DNA of 64,000 bases, from NCBI GenBank assembly GCA_037577475.1, contig CM075197.1:27294650-27358649 (forward strand), read 5' to 3'. Below are positions 46,601-58,600 of the stretch, one piece after another. The translations under genes were made by a program, and so were the position numbers. The notes under the pieces are model-generated. The model was not told the DNA's origin, made no database searches, and saw only the letters and a list, made by a program, of their open reading frames with translations. Every line of letters begins with the position of its first letter. Position 1 is the stretch's first letter. Origin of the DNA: Chaunax sp. Z400 (Eukaryota > Chordata > Actinopteri > Lophiiformes > Chaunacidae).

Positions 46601-49600
46601 GCTGTCTGTTCCAGCATCTTTTTTTAACTTGAATTTTTATTAAAGTTTTTTGTATGTACAATCAGAAAGCTTATAACTTACATTCTTTTTACAATAAAGC
46701 TGATAGAGAAAAAAAATGAACATGAAAAAAATCAGAGGATTTATTCTTTCTGACCTCATCATAAAAATAATATATTTGGGTTTCAGACTTTTGGTCAAAC
46801 AAAACAATCAATTTGAGGATGTTACCTGAGTCTCTGCACAAATGTGACATTTTGTGGAATTTTAAATAAATTTTTTTTTTTTTTACATTTTAAAACAAAC
46901 AAATAATAATAACAATAATGGGCGTGTCCACCTGTAGCTGCTGCTGCATGTCATTCCTCTCCTGCTGCAGGTTAAGGCTGCGGTCCTCCTCGTCCTCCAG
47001 CCGGGCCTCCATCTCATGCAGCACCTCCTCCAGCTCCTGCTTCTTGGTCTCGAGCCTCACCCTCATCTCCTCCGCCTCGGCGTACAGCTCCGTCTCAGCT
47101 TGAAGCTTCATCTCCAGCTGGACTCGCTCCTCCAGCAGCTACAGACAGACTGAGGTCATTTCTGGAGGCGTATTTGAAAGATGACAGGAACGTAAAGCGG
47201 GTTTTTATCTTACCTGGCCATGTTTCTGGGAGATGTCCTTCAGCTCAGCCTCGACCTTCACCGCCACCTCTCTTGCTGCCTTTAGCTCCTCCTCTTTCTG
47301 ACCCATTTCTTCTTCTTGTCTGGTGACCTGCAGCAGCGGCTTCACCTGAACACGGACACATCCACAACTCAGACCTGGTTTCTTTAGAACATATGATCGT
47401 GTTTCCATCACATACATTTGATTTATATCCACCACTGCCTGCCCTACAGCTAATGATGAATAAAACCTGTAAATGTGGATATTATATCATACTATAATTA
47501 TAGTATTAGAATGTTGGTGAATGAGTGTGGGACCTTGGTGAAGAGCCTCCACCACTGCCAGTTCTTGAGCTTGAGGTAACAGGCACAGTTCCTCTGGATG
47601 ACCTTCATGGCGCTGAGCTGCTGCTGCCGTTTACTGAAGGCTCTGGAAACAACATTCGATGTTAGTTTGAGGGGAAAAAGCAGGTGATTCTTCTATTCAC
47701 ATGTGGTGTGGCTTACTTTCGGGCCAGGAAGCCTCTGGCTTGTGCCTGGAAGGCGATGATGACGACGGTCAGTTTCAGGTCTCTCTCCTCCTCCAGCTGA
47801 GCCAAAACTCCAGTCCTGAAGAACATCTTACTCTGACCAATGCGATACAGATTAGTGTCCAGATCCAGCTGCTTCACCTGGAGGAGACGAGAGGGAAGGA
47901 CAGAGGTGGAGTAAAATAAAACATCTGCTTCTGTTAACACCATTTTCAGCCCAAATCACAGCTAACATCAGATAGCCTAAAGCTACAATAACATGCTAAT
48001 ATTTAAGTTTAAAAATATTAAACTTTGTTTAGTATTCAGCCCAAATCGCAGCTAACGTTAGCATCTTTAAGCTGTAATAACATGACAATATTTAGTTACA
48101 TTCTTTTAGTATTCAACTGGAATCACAGCTTATGGTAGCATGATAAAGCTAGAATAACATGCTATTTACGTTTCAAAATGTTTTTTTTTTAGTATTCAGC
48201 CTAAATCACAACTGATGTTAGCATGCTAAAGCTACAATAACATGCTGATATTTAAGTGTAAGGACTGACAGCAGTGATCTGAGATACACCCATGTCCAGC
48301 TCACCATCAGACAGCAGGCCTGCTTCCCATCCATGAAGCCCTTAGGGATGACATTAGCAGCCAGAATCTCATATCTACAAACCAGAAAAACATTTGACTG
48401 TAATGACCCATCATAAAAATCCACACTGAACTCTTTAAAACAAATGCTGGGGTCAATACAAAGAGGTACGACTATTAATTTAACACTAGAACAAACAACC
48501 TGTTCCAGACCTGGGTGATCTGATGCTTTTATTACAAAATCAAATTAAATTTGAAAAGAACTCTATTTCTAAGTAAAGGTATCAATACAACAGTTTAGAA
48601 ATAATCTGTTACAAGTAAAACCCATGCATTTAAGTTTTGACTTACGTTCAAATATAAAGGTATGGCCTTCAAATATACCCAAAGTACTAAAAGTAAAAGT
48701 ATTCATTATGCAGAGTGATATTTAAATATTACGGTGGATCAGGATCGAGGGGCGGATCCAGAAACTTATCCCTGACAGTTTCCCCACCTCTGCCTGAACT
48801 CCTGGAACACGATGCGGTTGGGGAACCCCTGTCTGCAGATCCGGATGCCCTCCAGAACTCCGTTACACCTGAGCTGCTCCAGAACCAGGTTGGAGTCCAT
48901 CTTCCCAGCCTGCAGCAGAGCAACCTTCACTAAATACATGCACCAACTCAGACTCTTCTCTGTAGCTGGTACTTTAGCTTAAATTAAAAGAATCTGTTCT
49001 GGAAACATTTAGAATAGAAGACAGAATATAAGCTTACATTGAATGTGTAAATTTAAATGTCATGGCGTACCCTCTTCTCGTGGTTGGGGATGATGCAGCG
49101 GACGAAGTTGGGCTGGGTGTTGTTCAGAGTCGTCATCAGTTTGCTCAGCGACTCCTTGTACAGCTGACCCACCGTGCGAAACATGCCCTTCTTGGATTTA
49201 GTGGAGGTGGGCGCCGAACTCTCCGACATCTTGGTCATGGTCTCTAGACCCACCACTCGATCCACTGACAGGGAGGACAGACATTAGACAGACTTATTCT
49301 ATGTTTGGCCACCTGAGGAGAGGTAAACAGGTGAATGTGGGCGGGTTCCCCCCGTCATGGAGGACTGACCGTCCTTCCACAGGTCCTGGATGAAGCTGCT
49401 GGAGGAGGTGTTGAGCAGAGCCGTCACATTGTCATTCAGAGGATCCATGTTCTTAGTCAACCAATTAGCTGCATTATAGTCCACCTGGAAAATAGAAGTC
49501 ATGTTGGTTGCACAAATATAGAGCTCCATATAAACCATCTAAAGTCAAAGTTCATCCAGCTCCTCTGGACAGATTGGTTTCATTCATGTTATGCCCAAAA

Positions 49601-52600
49601 AAACACATCAGATTCTGTGAACCCTCAGTTTCCACCAGCTGCCAATCATCTGTCCCATCAAAAAGGTTTATCTAGGTCAATGGTTCAATCACTTTGAGAT
49701 GAGATGAGATGACATGTGTGCAGTCTGGTGGCTGATGGTATGAACGAGCCTCCCAAGCTCTTTGGGATGAGTCTGTGGCTGAACCTGAACCCGAACCTGA
49801 ACCTGCATCCAATTTAAAATCAATCCATCAATATTCTCAGACTTGGCGGCCAAATCCCACACAGGATTCCTGATTTTTCCTCTCATCGGTTTGTAGAAGA
49901 ACAAATTTAAGAAATAAATCCTCACCTTACCAGCGTAGTGCATAACAGTGAACATCAGTTTGTCTTTGTGTTGTTTGGGTTTGGAGAACTTCATGTGGCT
50001 GCTGTGGGTGTTCAGCAGCTTGTCCACGAAGGAAACATCGGTGGCTTTGGGGAACCAGCACTCCTCGTCCAGCAGGGCCAGGATGCCTGGAGGGTTGTTC
50101 TGCAGGACGATGGAGGACACAGAGGACGAGAGATTCTAGTCAAATCTGAATCTATAAACGCTTCAAACTAAACCGTGTCAGGTCGTGTGTCTGCCTGACC
50201 GGCCTCTCGATGAGCTCGATGCAGGGCAGCAGGTCGAGGCCAAAGTCGATGAAGTTCCACTCGATGCCCTCCCTCTTGTACTCCTCCTGCTCTAGGACGA
50301 ACATGGTGTGGTTGAAGAGCTGCTGCAGACGCTCGTTGGTGTAGTTGATGCAGAGCTGTTCAAAGGAGTTGTCCTGAAGAAAAACAGAGCAGGGATGATT
50401 AGAAAACAGCATAAATACGGTAAAAAGTGTTCAAACGTTTGTTTCGGGAAGCGCTCACCTCAAAAATCTCAAAGCCGGCGATGTCTAGGATGCCCAGGAA
50501 GGAGGATGACTGCCTCTTACTCTTGTCCAGGGTCTTGTTGACTCGGGCCAGGATCCAACGAAACAGGCGCTCGTACATGGCCTTAGCCAGAGCCTCCACC
50601 GCAAAGTCAACCTGGAGGAGGAGGAGGATGGAAAGATGGAGAGAGACAGGAGGAAGTTTTTGGTCTGATTCCTTTTGGTGCCACTTTTTTGGTTTTGCTT
50701 CCTGTAAACGAGGGATCTTAATCCCATCCTTCTATTAATGACGTCTGGTTTGCTACCTGCTGCTTGGTCTGCGCCTTCTGGACCACCTCCCTGCCCACTT
50801 TGATCCGGGGGGTGAGGATGGCGCGGGTGAAGTCAGTGACGTTGATGCCCTGCAGGTGACACACCTTCTGGGCCACTGGGATATGAGACAGAGAGGAGGT
50901 CAGAGATGTTCCGGGTTAACTTACAGGACTGTTTTTTTTAAAAAACCGGTTACCGGTGTTGTCAGGCATGGTCGCCTGCTCGCTGTTCCTCTCCTTCTCA
51001 AACTTCATGTTTCCCAGCTGGAGCACCGTCGACACCACCTTCAACATCCCTGCAGCGAGGAAGACGGAAACAATCAAGAGGATGGATAAATGTAGAGCGA
51101 TGTTAATGTCTTTAAAAGACTTTTAAAGATCATCTTACTTCCTCTACCTGTGATAAATTCATTGATTTGATTTCCATACAACATAATACTGAAATGTTTT
51201 ATATGATAATTTGCAGCACAGTCTCAGCTTTCTAAGATGAGGTTCCAGTTTGTCCTAAAGCAACGAGGAAAGATTCAAGAACCAAACCTTAAAAGGTGAA
51301 TTCTGAATTCTTCATATCTCTTCAAATTATTTAGGTGCTTGAAATGGGTTTACTAAAAATAGTCTCTGGCTGACAGATATGGAATATTGGAATAAAAAAA
51401 GTAAATAAATGCAGAATAAATGTCTAAAATGACAGTTTGTAACGTGGTTTTTGGAGTAGACCAGTCCGTACCTATTCTCTCCTCCTCGGTGAAACCCATG
51501 ATCTCCATCGCCTCCAGAGTCTCGTCAAACATCTCGTCGTCCTCCTGACCGGGGATCTCCACGTGACCCGCCATCAGGAACCGATAGCGGCTGAAGTCCT
51601 CCAGCAGGAGTTCCTCTAAACACAGACACACACACAGGTAAGGTTTCAAACCCAGAGCAGACTGGAGGAGCAGGAAACTGCTAGCCTAGCTTTGTATGAG
51701 ACTCTGGGAATACAGCTGATTAAATGTTAGGGTAAAAGGAGCGTTTATCTTGGTTCTGTTGAAGTCGCTCACCCCTCGTCACGTCTTTGGCTCCTGCCAC
51801 CATGTAATAAAAGATGTGAAAGGCTCTCTCAGTGTTGGCCTGACGGATACAGCGAGACTTCTCCAGCAGGTCTGATCGCATCAGGAGAAGGTTAAGCAGA
51901 TAACTGGATCTGCTTTTATCTCTTTAAATCTCATTGTTCAGGTTGGTTTAATAAAGGATACAGGTGTCAATATTCGCCCCGACAAGATAACCTGTCACGT
52001 CAAAGTTGAGCTTGATGAACTTTCCCTGTGGACGGAGGAGACGGCTACATGACACCATTAATCACGGATATGACAAATAGTCTAAATGCATCTCAGTGTT
52101 GACTTACAGACTCATTGAAAACTTACAAATCGGGATGAATTGTCGTTCTTGATAGTTTTGGCGTTTCCAAAGGCCTCCAGGATGGGATTAGCCTGCAGCA
52201 GCTGCTTCTCCAGCTCCCCCTACAGCCAATAACAAGGTGTCACATAGTAACCATATATCCTCAAACAATGACCAGGGAAGGCGTCAGGCCTATACTAGAA
52301 ACAGGCCTTTATTTTTTGTAATTGGCTGTTTAATAAGTTTATTTGCTCATATTTTAGTATGAAGCATCCTTGACCCATTAAAATTGCATTACTGCACAAA
52401 ATATATAGGTTGCCTGGGACTTTAACACACTCACTCAAAAGCTCAAATTTTCAAAAGCTCCACACTGAGCCCTCAAGGTTTTTATTCTAGAAAAAAACAA
52501 AACAAAATATAATAATATAATGTAATATAATGCATAATTTTCCCCACACAGCCTTTATTTGTTCATATCGACCTTTGTTAGAGACCCAGCTTTTATTTGA

Positions 52601-55600
52601 GGAACAGCATCTATGATTGTGTGTATTGGAGTTTTTATACTCACATAGGCCAGAGATCCTGTCTGCTGCTGCAGGGACAAACAAGAACAGTTACAAACTC
52701 AATGAATGTCTTTGTTTGAGCATTTCTTCTCTCAACTAAACAAACTAGAGATGGTTAAAACAGAAGCGCTTCCTTGACTTCCTAGACCTTAAAACAAGCC
52801 TTCCTCAGGGAGTCAGATAGATGCCATGGAACAAAAGGCCCTTTTTTATTATATTAGATATATATTACAGTATATATATTTGTATATATATATATAGTAT
52901 CGTCTTAGTTTTAGTGTATATAATAAAAATATAAATGATAATTAAAGCTGCAAGCAGCGTTGAACAGGCCCTCGCACCCAATTTTGACTCGTCTTTGTAA
53001 TCAAAATCAAACATAAATTGTCACACGAGACATTTTGCATTTGCCAGCAGGTGGCGCTATCACTGTTACTCAACATTGTTCTGTAGATGTCTTCAGGGTG
53101 GGACTTTAAACATGTCTACCAAATTTCATACATGTAGGTTAAACACAGACTCGGGGATGCTTATTTGAAGTTTTTCAGGGGGCGCTGTGGAGCCATTTTA
53201 CCACAACCGATCCTGTAAACCATGTAAGATCGTAAGTAGTACCACCTTTGACGAGTGTGTCAATTTTGGTGAGCATCTGAGCTTCCCTGGCCTCTCAACA
53301 CCAACTTCCTTTTTGATGGCGAACATCAAACGTTGCGCCGCCGCCATGTGACCCAAAGTCACAATATTTACGATAATGCTTCATCGAGGTCTTATGGCTT
53401 TACTGACTAAATTTGAGGTCATTGTGGTGAACGGCCTGATAGTTGTACATCAAATTCTGAAGTATATAACTTCCTGTTGTCACTAGGTGGCGCTGTGACT
53501 ATTATCAAATGTATCTACATAGATGTGTTCAGGGCAGGACTCTTATCAAACATGTGAAGTTTGGGGCAGATTGGATCATTGACAGCAGTTATAACAACTT
53601 CCTGTTTCACAGCAAAACATCAACATTCGCCGCACAGCCACGCCTACAACTTTGAACGAAAATGCACAAGCTTCAGAATCCTGCATTACCAACATGTTAT
53701 TGCTGTTCTCACTGAATTTGAAGCCAATATGTTCGGCCTAGTAGTAGTGTATCAAAACGTAAAATATGTCATCTCCTGTTGCCACTAGGTGGCGCTATGA
53801 CTATAGATACATTTTGTCATGTGGATCTCTTTAGGGCGGGACTCTTAACCAGCCTATGAAGTTTTGTACTGATTGGACCTTAGACAATGAAGTTAAGACA
53901 ATTTTCAGTTTCATGGCGAAACATCAAAATTTGACGAAATGTGAGGCCTGGCCACGCCCACACTGTTCAACAAAAACTCAGGATTTGAACAGCTTTTCAT
54001 CCTCATGGGGTTTAGGTAGGACTGACCAAATTTGAAATCGATCAGGAAAAATCTCTAGGAGGAGTTCGTTCAAATACAAAGTGTGATTTTCAAAAAATGG
54101 CCTCAAAAATCAAAATGGCCGACTTCCTGTTCGTTTGAAGGTATTGCTCCCAGAGACTTTTTTGTCGATCTCTGTCAGTTACATTTGTGTCCTGAGTTTC
54201 GTACATGTACGTTAAACTGGAGGCAGGGGCTGAACGTTAGGGGGCGCTAGCGAGCCATTTTGCCACGCCCATTTCCAATCACCATATCACACGTAAATTT
54301 CACACCCGACTAATTTTTCTGCCAACTTTCATGAGTTTTTGAATATGGGCAAGTCCCCAAAAAGGTGATTCATTTCAGAAAAAAATTATAATTCCTTGCA
54401 GAACAATAGGGTCCTCGCATGCTTAGTGCTCAGGCCCTAATAATAATTAAATAAATGGCATCATTGACAAAAACCTGCTCCGTCTCAAAATAATATATTT
54501 ACATTTTATTTATATTATGTTTGCATCCCCGTTATTTAACAGCTATAGTTACTAGTTACTGTGTAGATTTAACTGTATAAACAAAACATACGATCATGTG
54601 ACGTGATTAACAGAAGCTAAAATCAGCTCTTAAACCTAAACATTAAAATGTTTATTAAATAATGTATCAAATAAATAATGAAATGTATCACTGCTGTCAT
54701 TCTATGTACAACATTGTTACATTTAACTCCATTCATAACTAGACTGGTTTTATTAAATCCTTATCAGGCTGCCACACAGATCCACTCTCTACTCACAGGA
54801 TTCACTTCCTTCTTGCCTTTGTGTGACGAGGCGACGACAGCCAGGTACTGAATCACCTTCTTGGTGTTTTCTGTCTTCCCCGCTCCAGACTCACCTCTGG
54901 GTGAGGAGAGAGGGGTGAGACGAGGAGGATGGAAGGATGAAGAGAGATGAGAATGAAGAGAAGGCCTGTATTTTTTTCTCCACCTGAAGCTGATATTCTG
55001 AGATGTTATTAAATCCATGAACAGTAGATGAGATGAATCTAATCGTTGATATTAGGGGCAACATTTCTGAAGCTAAACGCCCAAAAGCAAAAGCTGCTGC
55101 TTCTCTTTTTGGCTTTTGAATATTTAAAAATACACTTTAAAGTTACCTATAAGGTCATCCATGTTTTAAAAAAACAACCTTTACAGTCCCTAAGATCAGC
55201 TGATCAAAACCTGGTAGCTGCTCCATCCATCAGACCCCATAATGACATCATTCAAGGTTAACACTTGGTTGGGTCTTCAGGGAGAGAATGTGTGTGTCTG
55301 TATTTGTGCGTTCATGCTCACATGCACAGTCCACTATGATGGAAAATGTTGAAGTGTGTTTTGACTCACGTGCAGAGAATAGACTGATCCTCACGGTCTG
55401 TGGAGACAGAAGGAAATAACGTGAAATGTTGACTGAGCTCAGCTCGTTAGTTGAAGCCAAGCTGAAAGACTGAGGCGGCGCCGCTTCACTCGGACCCGAG
55501 AGCAAACGGCTCTGAGGTCTCGTTCAGAGGGAGATTAGCCTCCATCGCTCATGTCGTCTAAAAATAGCAGGTGGATGCAGGGCTCCATCGTCGTAATCTG

Positions 55601-58600
55601 GTCTCCCTGCTCCATGTATGGCCATTCTGGAGCAGAATGGAAAGTGTGGAGCTGGTCTGAGGTCACTGGTGGACCATCCTGAGACGAGACGCACGCTCTG
55701 AGGCTTCAGTCCGGCCAATCACATGTTACTCAGCAACTTTCATTTGATGATTGTATGTCTCATAAAGGACTAGGAGGGAATGAAAAGGTATTTCACAGAA
55801 ACAAATTTACCACCGGAGACATATTGGGCTATAAATCAGGACTTTAAAAGACATTTTTTTTGTCTTTTAGTCTTTATTTGGACAGGACAGCTTAGAGAAT
55901 CAGCAAAGGGTCACAGACTGGAATCAAACCAGGACCGGCGGGGTCACGCAAACAGGGCGCCCTGATAAATGAGCATTTTTAAACTGAATAATACCCACTT
56001 CACAAAATGCAAAACAACAAAATCAGAATGTAATCATAAGACTAAATAAATAACTGCAGTATATGTGCAACTGATTCCAAAAACGTTTGGAGGCTCTTTA
56101 AAACATCAATAAAACAGAACAGGATACTTTCTCAATCCTTTCTGACATTCAGTTCAATTAAAAACAGAACAAAGACAATATATAAAGTGTAAATATGTGT
56201 TTATTCTGAACAGAATGCAGTTACATGTCTCTAAAGAGTTGGACTGAGGCAACAAAATACCTCAAAAACGCCTGATTTGACCAATATCACCATCTACAGA
56301 CCATAATATCACCGTCTCCATGACGCCCTCTTGACACTGACCTTGCATCATGTTGCGGTAGGCGTTGTCTGTGATGGAGTAGATGTGCGGCGGCACCTCG
56401 TGACGCTTCTTGCCTTTGTACATGTCGATGATCTTCTCGGAGTAGATGGGAAGCATCTTGTAAGGATTCACCACCACGCAGAACAGACCTGAGTACGTCT
56501 GTGAGGGGAAGACGTTATCTTACATCATCACATGATGAGGTCACATAACACTCATCTTCCTTTAAAACACTCTGCATTCTGTCTGGCAGGAATTATTATT
56601 CCTCTGTATGCTATTTATGCTAGCCCTGTAGCTTTAGCACTTACTCCTTACTGATTTAACGTGAATCTCCTCTCAGTAATACCATCGGAATTTGGTTGTA
56701 CTCTGTAAAAGATTCCTAATTTTACAGAAAATTACTTTTAAAAATTAACGACTTTTTACAGTAATTTCCTTTTTGTTCCATTTCATACAAAATTGTGTAA
56801 TTACAGACATTATCTGTAAATTATCCTACTGTTTTGTTAAATGTAATGCTAATTGTAATAATTAAGTGTAATAATAAATTCATTTGTTTTTACAGACAAA
56901 TGAATTTATTATTTATACAGTATTTTTTTTCTCTTTCTTAAATTACATACAATTCTATGTAAAATTACATTAATTAACTATAATTAAATGTGAGGCTTGT
57001 TTTATTAAGGATTTATTTCCAAACTAAAAAATGTAACATTTTTCTTTGTAATTCGAAGTTAATTTTCCTAGTTTATTACTGTTTACTTTTACATTCAAAC
57101 TTTTTCATTTCATCAAACATGCTCCATGTTTTTGAAAGATTATCCTCGCTGAGGCACTGCGAGGCATCAGAAGCTCCTCACACACACTGATCTACACACA
57201 GGTGGCCTAATGTTAGCATTGAAGCTTTGAATCATTTTTTTATTGAACATTTATCAACAATAACATACTGTAGTTTAATTCATTTGGACTGTAAAATCTA
57301 TTCTGTATTACATGTAATTTAGTGGGATGGTTATTTACTGTAATTTGACCGTATCCACCTGGAAACTCTTACTGTATTTTTCTGTTTTTGTTTCTTTGTT
57401 AGTTTTTTTCAATGTACCGTTAAAAGTCAGCACAGTACCCAACGCTTGGGAAAAAGTACTAAGCGGATTTCCAGTAAATTTGGGGCCAGATTAGACCTCA
57501 TTTTTAAAAAAAGAGGTGGATCTTTTTCATTTAACATTGCGAGTGCATTTTCTAACATTTAATTTAATTTCTCAGGGAATAATGCATGAATCTTGATGAC
57601 AAATATCAGGCATATTTAGGGGCTTGGTATCTATGAGTGTATGCAATTTGGTGTGGATCCAAATAAAAATCTGGATCCTGCAGATTTAAATGTTACAAAT
57701 CCAGTAACCTTAAATGATGGTTCCAGTGCTATGAGTTTGATTTTGGATCAGGCTTGATTGACTTAAAGGGGACTGTGGAGCCTTGGTGGAGAGATACACT
57801 CCACTGAGCGATATTCTAGTTCCCTGAGAAATTAAAGAAAAGGTTGAAAAAAATGTACTGGGGTCCATTCTGGCCAGGACCCATCGTCCCACCACGTTTG
57901 ATGGAAATCTGTTCAGCAGTTTTTGTGTAATCCAAACGGACACAAGTAAACACAACCTCATTAGTCAGAAAAACAAAACATAAAATGCTGCAATAGATAA
58001 TTAATGTAATCTGTGATAATCCCTGAATGAATAAAAGAAGAATTCTGCTGTGAAACTCAAAAACAAACATCTATTATAAATATCACATGATTGTTTGAAA
58101 CCTGCAGCTTGTCGAGTTAAATTCTAACATTTGAACACAGTTGTAAACATCGGTTACACGAGTCTGACGAGGCGGACGCTGAGGATTACAGCTCATATTA
58201 GTTGTGTTGGCTGCTCACACATCGTCTGCTCATATATGGACTGGAGGGGCTGCAGCTCTGACCCTCCAGTGATCTTCACTGCTCTATATTAGCTGCATCA
58301 GCTGGACTGTTAACGTTACATCAGCACCTTATTAGACTCTAGGACTGGAAAAATAAGAACATAAGCTGTTGATCCGTCCGGTACATCCTGAGTCTGCAGG
58401 GGGAGCATGAACTGGACATCCAGAGTTTATAAGGAGAAACCAGAAGCAGGTCTGTGGTCACCTGCTGACCTCAGATCAGACACGCAGCTGCTGCTTATAG
58501 GTGGATGTGAAGGTGCTGCTGTTCCAGAGTCAGTTTTAAGGGCTCTACTTTATTATTATTATAATATTATTTATTATGTGTGTGTTTTACTCACGTAGAT

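Larger units (their letters stand above)
37413..47345 (-). other. myh11: Exon map of the myosin rod and tail
   Basis: Transcript order: 47345-47214, 47138-46932, 45789-45652, 45587-45464, 45258-45087, 44793-44581, 44450-44306, 44083-43877, 43415-43311, 43045-42893, 42774-42526, 42436-42224, 42144-41932, 41762-41601, 41122-40994, 40630-40542, 39689-39566, 39423-39215, 39032-38924, 38852-38680, 37635-37413. These encode a continuous heptad-patterned coiled coil from KPLLQVTRQEEEM to SREVASLRSKLRR, then the non-helical tail. Rod spacing matches vertebrate class II myosins where I aligned it, including across the predicted GC-AG intron. Confidence 0.88.

Noticed and set aside
54764..55018. Reading the P-loop exon as starting with an upstream ATG in the same frame
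   Set aside because: The true exon begins at the acceptor before GESGAGK and is phased with the 28-nt exon; the upstream ATG is intronic.
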